Below, one piece after another: positions 61,051 through 64,000 of a stretch of 64,000 bases of DNA. The first letter of the stretch is position 1. Every line of letters begins with the position of its first letter. Source of the DNA: Astrothelium macrocarpum (lineage: Eukaryota; Ascomycota; Dothideomycetes; Trypetheliales; Trypetheliaceae); contig JAGEMR010000004.1 of the NCBI GenBank assembly GCA_021030915.1, positions 124,001 to 188,000 on the forward strand, given 5' to 3'. Below the pieces are notes generated by a model that saw only the letters and a list, made by a program, of their open reading frames with translations, ran no database searches and had not been told where the DNA came from. The position numbers and the translations under genes were made by a program.

Positions 61051-61690
61051 TTTGAAGACATTGAATTTTGGTGTCGCAAAGGGTCGGTAATTGACGAAGC
61101 AAACGTTACACACGACTTTCGGTGAAGATGACGGAACATTGCGGCGGCCCCACCTTTGCCCCCCACGGAAAGCGAAGGCATAAAGTCACGATGCGGTTTT
61201 GCGATTTTCGTGGCTTGCTGATGCTGTTTTCTTGGTAAGGATGCCAGGGTCTGAAGATCGCGTGGAACCAGCACACTTTAACCGAAGATTGGGAAACTTT
61301 TCCGATCACATCAGGACTAGATCATCGTGTCCATTAAAGTCCATTGGTTCATCAATAGACCTGTTCCTGAACTAGTTCTATCTTGCAGACCTAGTCTGGA
61401 CGTACATAGAAAAATTTCCTTTTCTATTGCATTGTTTCTGATACATCGAGTCAGTCTCAATCCGATCGTGCCTGCTCCGGAGGCATTCTATACTGTACAG
61501 TCCCTGACTCACAAGCAGCCAAAATGCAAATCGAAACGCCAGATTTGATTCCCTTATGACACCAAAAAATGCCGGGTATGGATGCAGCAAAGGGAGGTTG
61601 ACAGTCTCTAAGATTGTTGAATGCCTTTTGGCTTTCCCTCACTTACCGATAGAACTTAGAATTCTGACAGCAAGAAGGGAAATAAGAACA
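61051..61690. promoter_or_regulatory. Promoter of the xylulokinase gene; 3' side of the CDF gene
   Basis: 640 bp between two minus-strand genes. Short frames only; no specific binding site assigned. Confidence 0.5.
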
Positions 61691-63256
61691 TCACTTCCGC
61701 TTTGAGAGTTCCCCATTGGTGTGGGTATGATTGTGGATGTGATTTTCGTGACCATCGTGGTGATGGTTGTGATTATGACCGTTGAGCTCTTCCTCTGGTT
61801 CTGGACTTAATTTGGGACTGGTATTCGAATCGATAAGCTCGCTGCTGACATCCAGACCGGAATCATTGTTTGGTACGAATCGGACCTTGACTCGCCGTAT
61901 GCCTCGGACTTTGTTTCCAATGCGAGCTCGGACGAGATCCTCTACGACCTGTAGTTTTTGTATTTGCCAGTCGCTCGGTACTGCAAGTTCTAAATTGATA
62001 AGGTAGTTTTGTCCAGACTTCACGCCTTGAACCTCTCGAACTTCAATTCCAGTAGAGGCAAACTCGGAATCGTCAATTGCGCGGAGAGCATTTTTTTGCA
62101 CTTTGCTCTTGATTTCCTCATCGATACCGACATCAGCCAGTTCCAATATCGCGGATCTCGTATTACCCCAGCCTGCTTGGATGACCATTAATGAGATAAC
62201 TAAGCCTCCGATCGGATCTAACCAGGAAGCATTTTGTAAGAAGTGTGAACCGCCAATCATAACCAGAGCGACAAATGCAGTGAGCGAATCGATGCGGTGA
62301 TGAACGGCATTTGACGCTAGCACTGAAGACTTCCTTTCTTTGGCAACCTTTAGGGCTATAATATTTTCTTAGCGTCTAAGCAATGCAAGTACTGGACAAG
62401 ACTTACTCGCTCGGTAAAGCCATTCTTTAATGATGATGGAGCCTCCTGCTAGCCATGCTGCATTGATGTTTGGCCCGAGATCCGTATGTGAGTGACTATG
62501 GCCATGGTGATGACCGAAGAGGCCCCAATGTGAAAGCATTTCTACGAATTCAGGGGCAAATTGCTGCGTAAGAGCGATTATCGCTGCCCAGCCCATCATA
62601 ATACCTCCACCGAGGAGAAGGCCACTCACGCCGACGGAACCCAAGCTTTCGAATTTGCCAAAGCCTGTTGGGAACCGTTCATTGGGTGGTCTGAGAGATA
62701 AAGAGACGGTGGCCAGTGTCATCACGTCACTAACCAAGTCTGTCAGACTATGTATTGCGTCTGCCGAAAGAGCTGGGGAGCTATTAGCAAGAATTCTTGT
62801 TGGTCGTGAGAGGGTTTTCTGACCCTGGGAATTGAAGACATATCCTCCGACACCCTTACTAACTGCCATGCCCAAATTCACGAAAAGCCCAATCCGTGTT
62901 ATTTTGACTCCAGCATCATTCTTGTTTGTAGATGTGAGATATGTATTGTCGTGATGATGGTGATGTCCGTGGCTATGGCCAGCATGACTCCGGCATTGCT
63001 GCGACTTTCCTCCCATGGCGGAAGAACATATGGGTGGAGAATGAGAAACGGGTGGAAACCAGTGAGGAAGAAGGCGAGGTAACGACCGGACAGCTGAGGC
63101 TTTTATTGACTTGGTCTGTAAAACCCTCCGCTGAATAAAGAGCGACGAGGAGGCGGAGAAGCCGGAGCGTACGCGGCTCAGCTGCGATGGCAAGATGGAC
63201 GCGAGCGCCAACGAACGTTGTGCTCCATGGCTGTTTACGCGGCCAGGCAGGGGCAT
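61691..63256 (-). CDS. Mitochondrial cation diffusion facilitator (Mmt1/Mmt2-like)
   Basis: Three exons on the minus strand: 63256-62824, 62772-62407, 62355-61691, each intron 51 nt; 487 residues. The ATG at 63256 is the first in frame and opens an Arg/Ser-rich, acid-free stretch of about 60 residues that fits a mitochondrial targeting sequence. The first intron is inferred: removing it joins FNSQ to ALSADAIHSLTDLVSD, restoring the CDF membrane helix with the HxxxD metal site; the second site is HHRID in helix 5. His-rich loops (HGHHHHHD, HHHGHSHSH, HNHHHDGHENHIHNH) and a C-terminal dimerisation domain are present. Yeast Mmt1/2 move iron across the mitochondrial membrane. Zinc or manganese transport is the alternative. 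Confidence 0.93.
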
Positions 63257-63700
63257 GAAGGGGATGCTGAGCACCGACTCAAGCTATCACGCGGCCTTTT
63301 CGAGGGTAATCTCAAGCCATATCGATGGAGAGTCGAGGTGTGAAATACCAACCCGAATGTTTTACTGATGGGCGGTCGACGAAGTTTCAACCCTGTATCC
63401 AATCACGTCATCTCCATCAAGCGATCTGATAGATGCCGTTTTGTAATCTGTTCTGCTTCCATCTTAACCTTCTGCTCGAATTCGTGTACGAACACAAGCT
63501 TTACAGTAAAGACACTCCCCTGCAGGGCCAATGGCTGAAAGACATCATATAGATTACCAGTTAGGGGCTTCTCCGATGCATCCCGCCACCATGTCCGCAA
63601 GTTGATTTTCGATGACGGCAAGTCCCAAGTCTGACCACTGATCCGTTTCGACCAAAGCCGAGCACTAAACGCTCTTCATTGCTCCAATGTCTTCTTGCTC
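63257..63700. promoter_or_regulatory. Divergent region, CDF transporter / sirtuin
   Basis: 444 bp between divergent start codons. A 72-codon minus-strand frame (63403-63621) has an ordinary composition but no recognisable product and is not called as a gene. Confidence 0.45.
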
Positions 63701-64000
63701 ATGCCCAAACCGTTGATGCGCATTCCCTACACGGGTCGCATGCCAGATCCGATAATTGTGCCCAAAAGTGCAAATACTCTCACTGGAAGCATCGCCGCAT
63801 TGACCCAATTCCTGTCTACGAAATCGTCACCTACGAACAAACATGAGCATGGCAATGAGCAAACCGTGCTGCTCACGGGAGCTGGCATATCCGTTGCGTC
63901 TGGATTGGCAGACTACAGAGGCACAAATGGGACGTATACCTTGAACAAAACCTATCGACCCATTTACTTCAACGAGTTCGTCACGAACCATGAAGCCAGA
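63701..64000 (+). CDS. Sirtuin, NAD-dependent protein deacylase (5' part)
   Basis: The first 100 codons of a gene cut by the window end. The start ATG at 63701 gives MPKPLMRIPYTGRMPDP; the reading frame then carries VLLTGAGISVASGLADYRG (about residues 56-74), the NAD-binding GAG motif and following segment of sirtuins, and later RPIYFNEFV. Position and the short basic N-terminus suit a mitochondrial class II (SIRT4-like) member, but the catalytic His and zinc cysteines are beyond the window. The gene is divergent from the mitochondrial CDF transporter. Introns within the shown part are not needed. Other Sir2 subclasses cannot be excluded. Confidence 0.88.
   Translation, partial: MPKPLMRIPYTGRMPDPIIVPKSANTLTGSIAALTQFLSTKSSPTNKHEHGNEQTVLLTGAGISVASGLADYRGTNGTYTLNKTYRPIYFNEFVTNHEAR

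Noticed and set aside
63403..63621. 72-codon minus-strand frame between CDF and sirtuin genes
   Set aside because: Reasonable composition, but no recognised family, and it occupies the divergent promoter; not enough to call a gene.
1..64000. tRNA, rRNA, CRISPR or complete transposable element
   Set aside because: No B-box-like GGTTCGANTCC in a plausible tRNA setting, no rRNA-like sequence, no spacer arrays and no transposase, reverse transcriptase or paired terminal repeats were recognised by eye. A program search could still find small tRNAs.

Overview
The window is nuclear DNA of a filamentous ascomycete (Pezizomycotina). Genes are split by many short GT-AG introns (about 46-126 nt), there are no operons or ribosome binding sites, and the set is typical of these moulds: AP-1 gamma-adaptin, a Nto1-type PHD protein, a GH10 xylanase, a BBE-type FAD oxidase, a C2H2 plus Zn2Cys6 transcription factor and fungal F-box and BTB proteins. 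I cannot name the species. All exon structures below were built by hand from reading frame, splice sites and family knowledge; joined lengths are multiples of three.

Layout. 1-6.1 kb: a fungal F-box protein (1483-2808), otherwise gene-poor. 6.1-10.2 kb: a DUF1772/anthrone-oxygenase-like membrane protein, then an F-box/LRR protein ending in a CaaX box. 11.0-12.4 kb: a divergent pair, a Pin4-type parvulin and an ALKBH6-like dioxygenase. 12.5-13.9 kb: a degenerate minisatellite and a secreted GH10 xylanase. 15-23 kb: gamma-adaptin divergent from a sterol O-acyltransferase, which is followed in tandem by a patatin-like triacylglycerol lipase. 25.4-28.6 kb: a cAMP phosphodiesterase with a receiver-like N-terminus and an in-frame TAG. 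29.4-33.3 kb: an unrecognised disordered/helical protein and a BTB protein. 33.8-40.8 kb: a cystinosin homologue (with an 18-nt exon) divergent from a Nto1-like chromatin reader, then a Tra2-like SR protein. 42.4-55.2 kb: four genes on the minus strand, a drug:H+ antiporter, a C2H2/Zn2Cys6 regulator, a secreted FAD oxidase and an SDR, separated by long spacers. 55.2-59.1 kb: gene-poor, with one possible decayed coding stretch. 59.1-64 kb: xylulokinase, a mitochondrial cation diffusion facilitator (Mmt1-like) and the start of a sirtuin running off the end.

How genes may work together. The steryl-ester synthase and patatin lipase are neighbours that make and break neutral lipids. The transporter, regulator, oxidase and SDR could form a small accessory metabolic unit, but no backbone synthase lies in the window. 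The most unusual single observation is the in-frame UAG in the otherwise intact phosphodiesterase gene.
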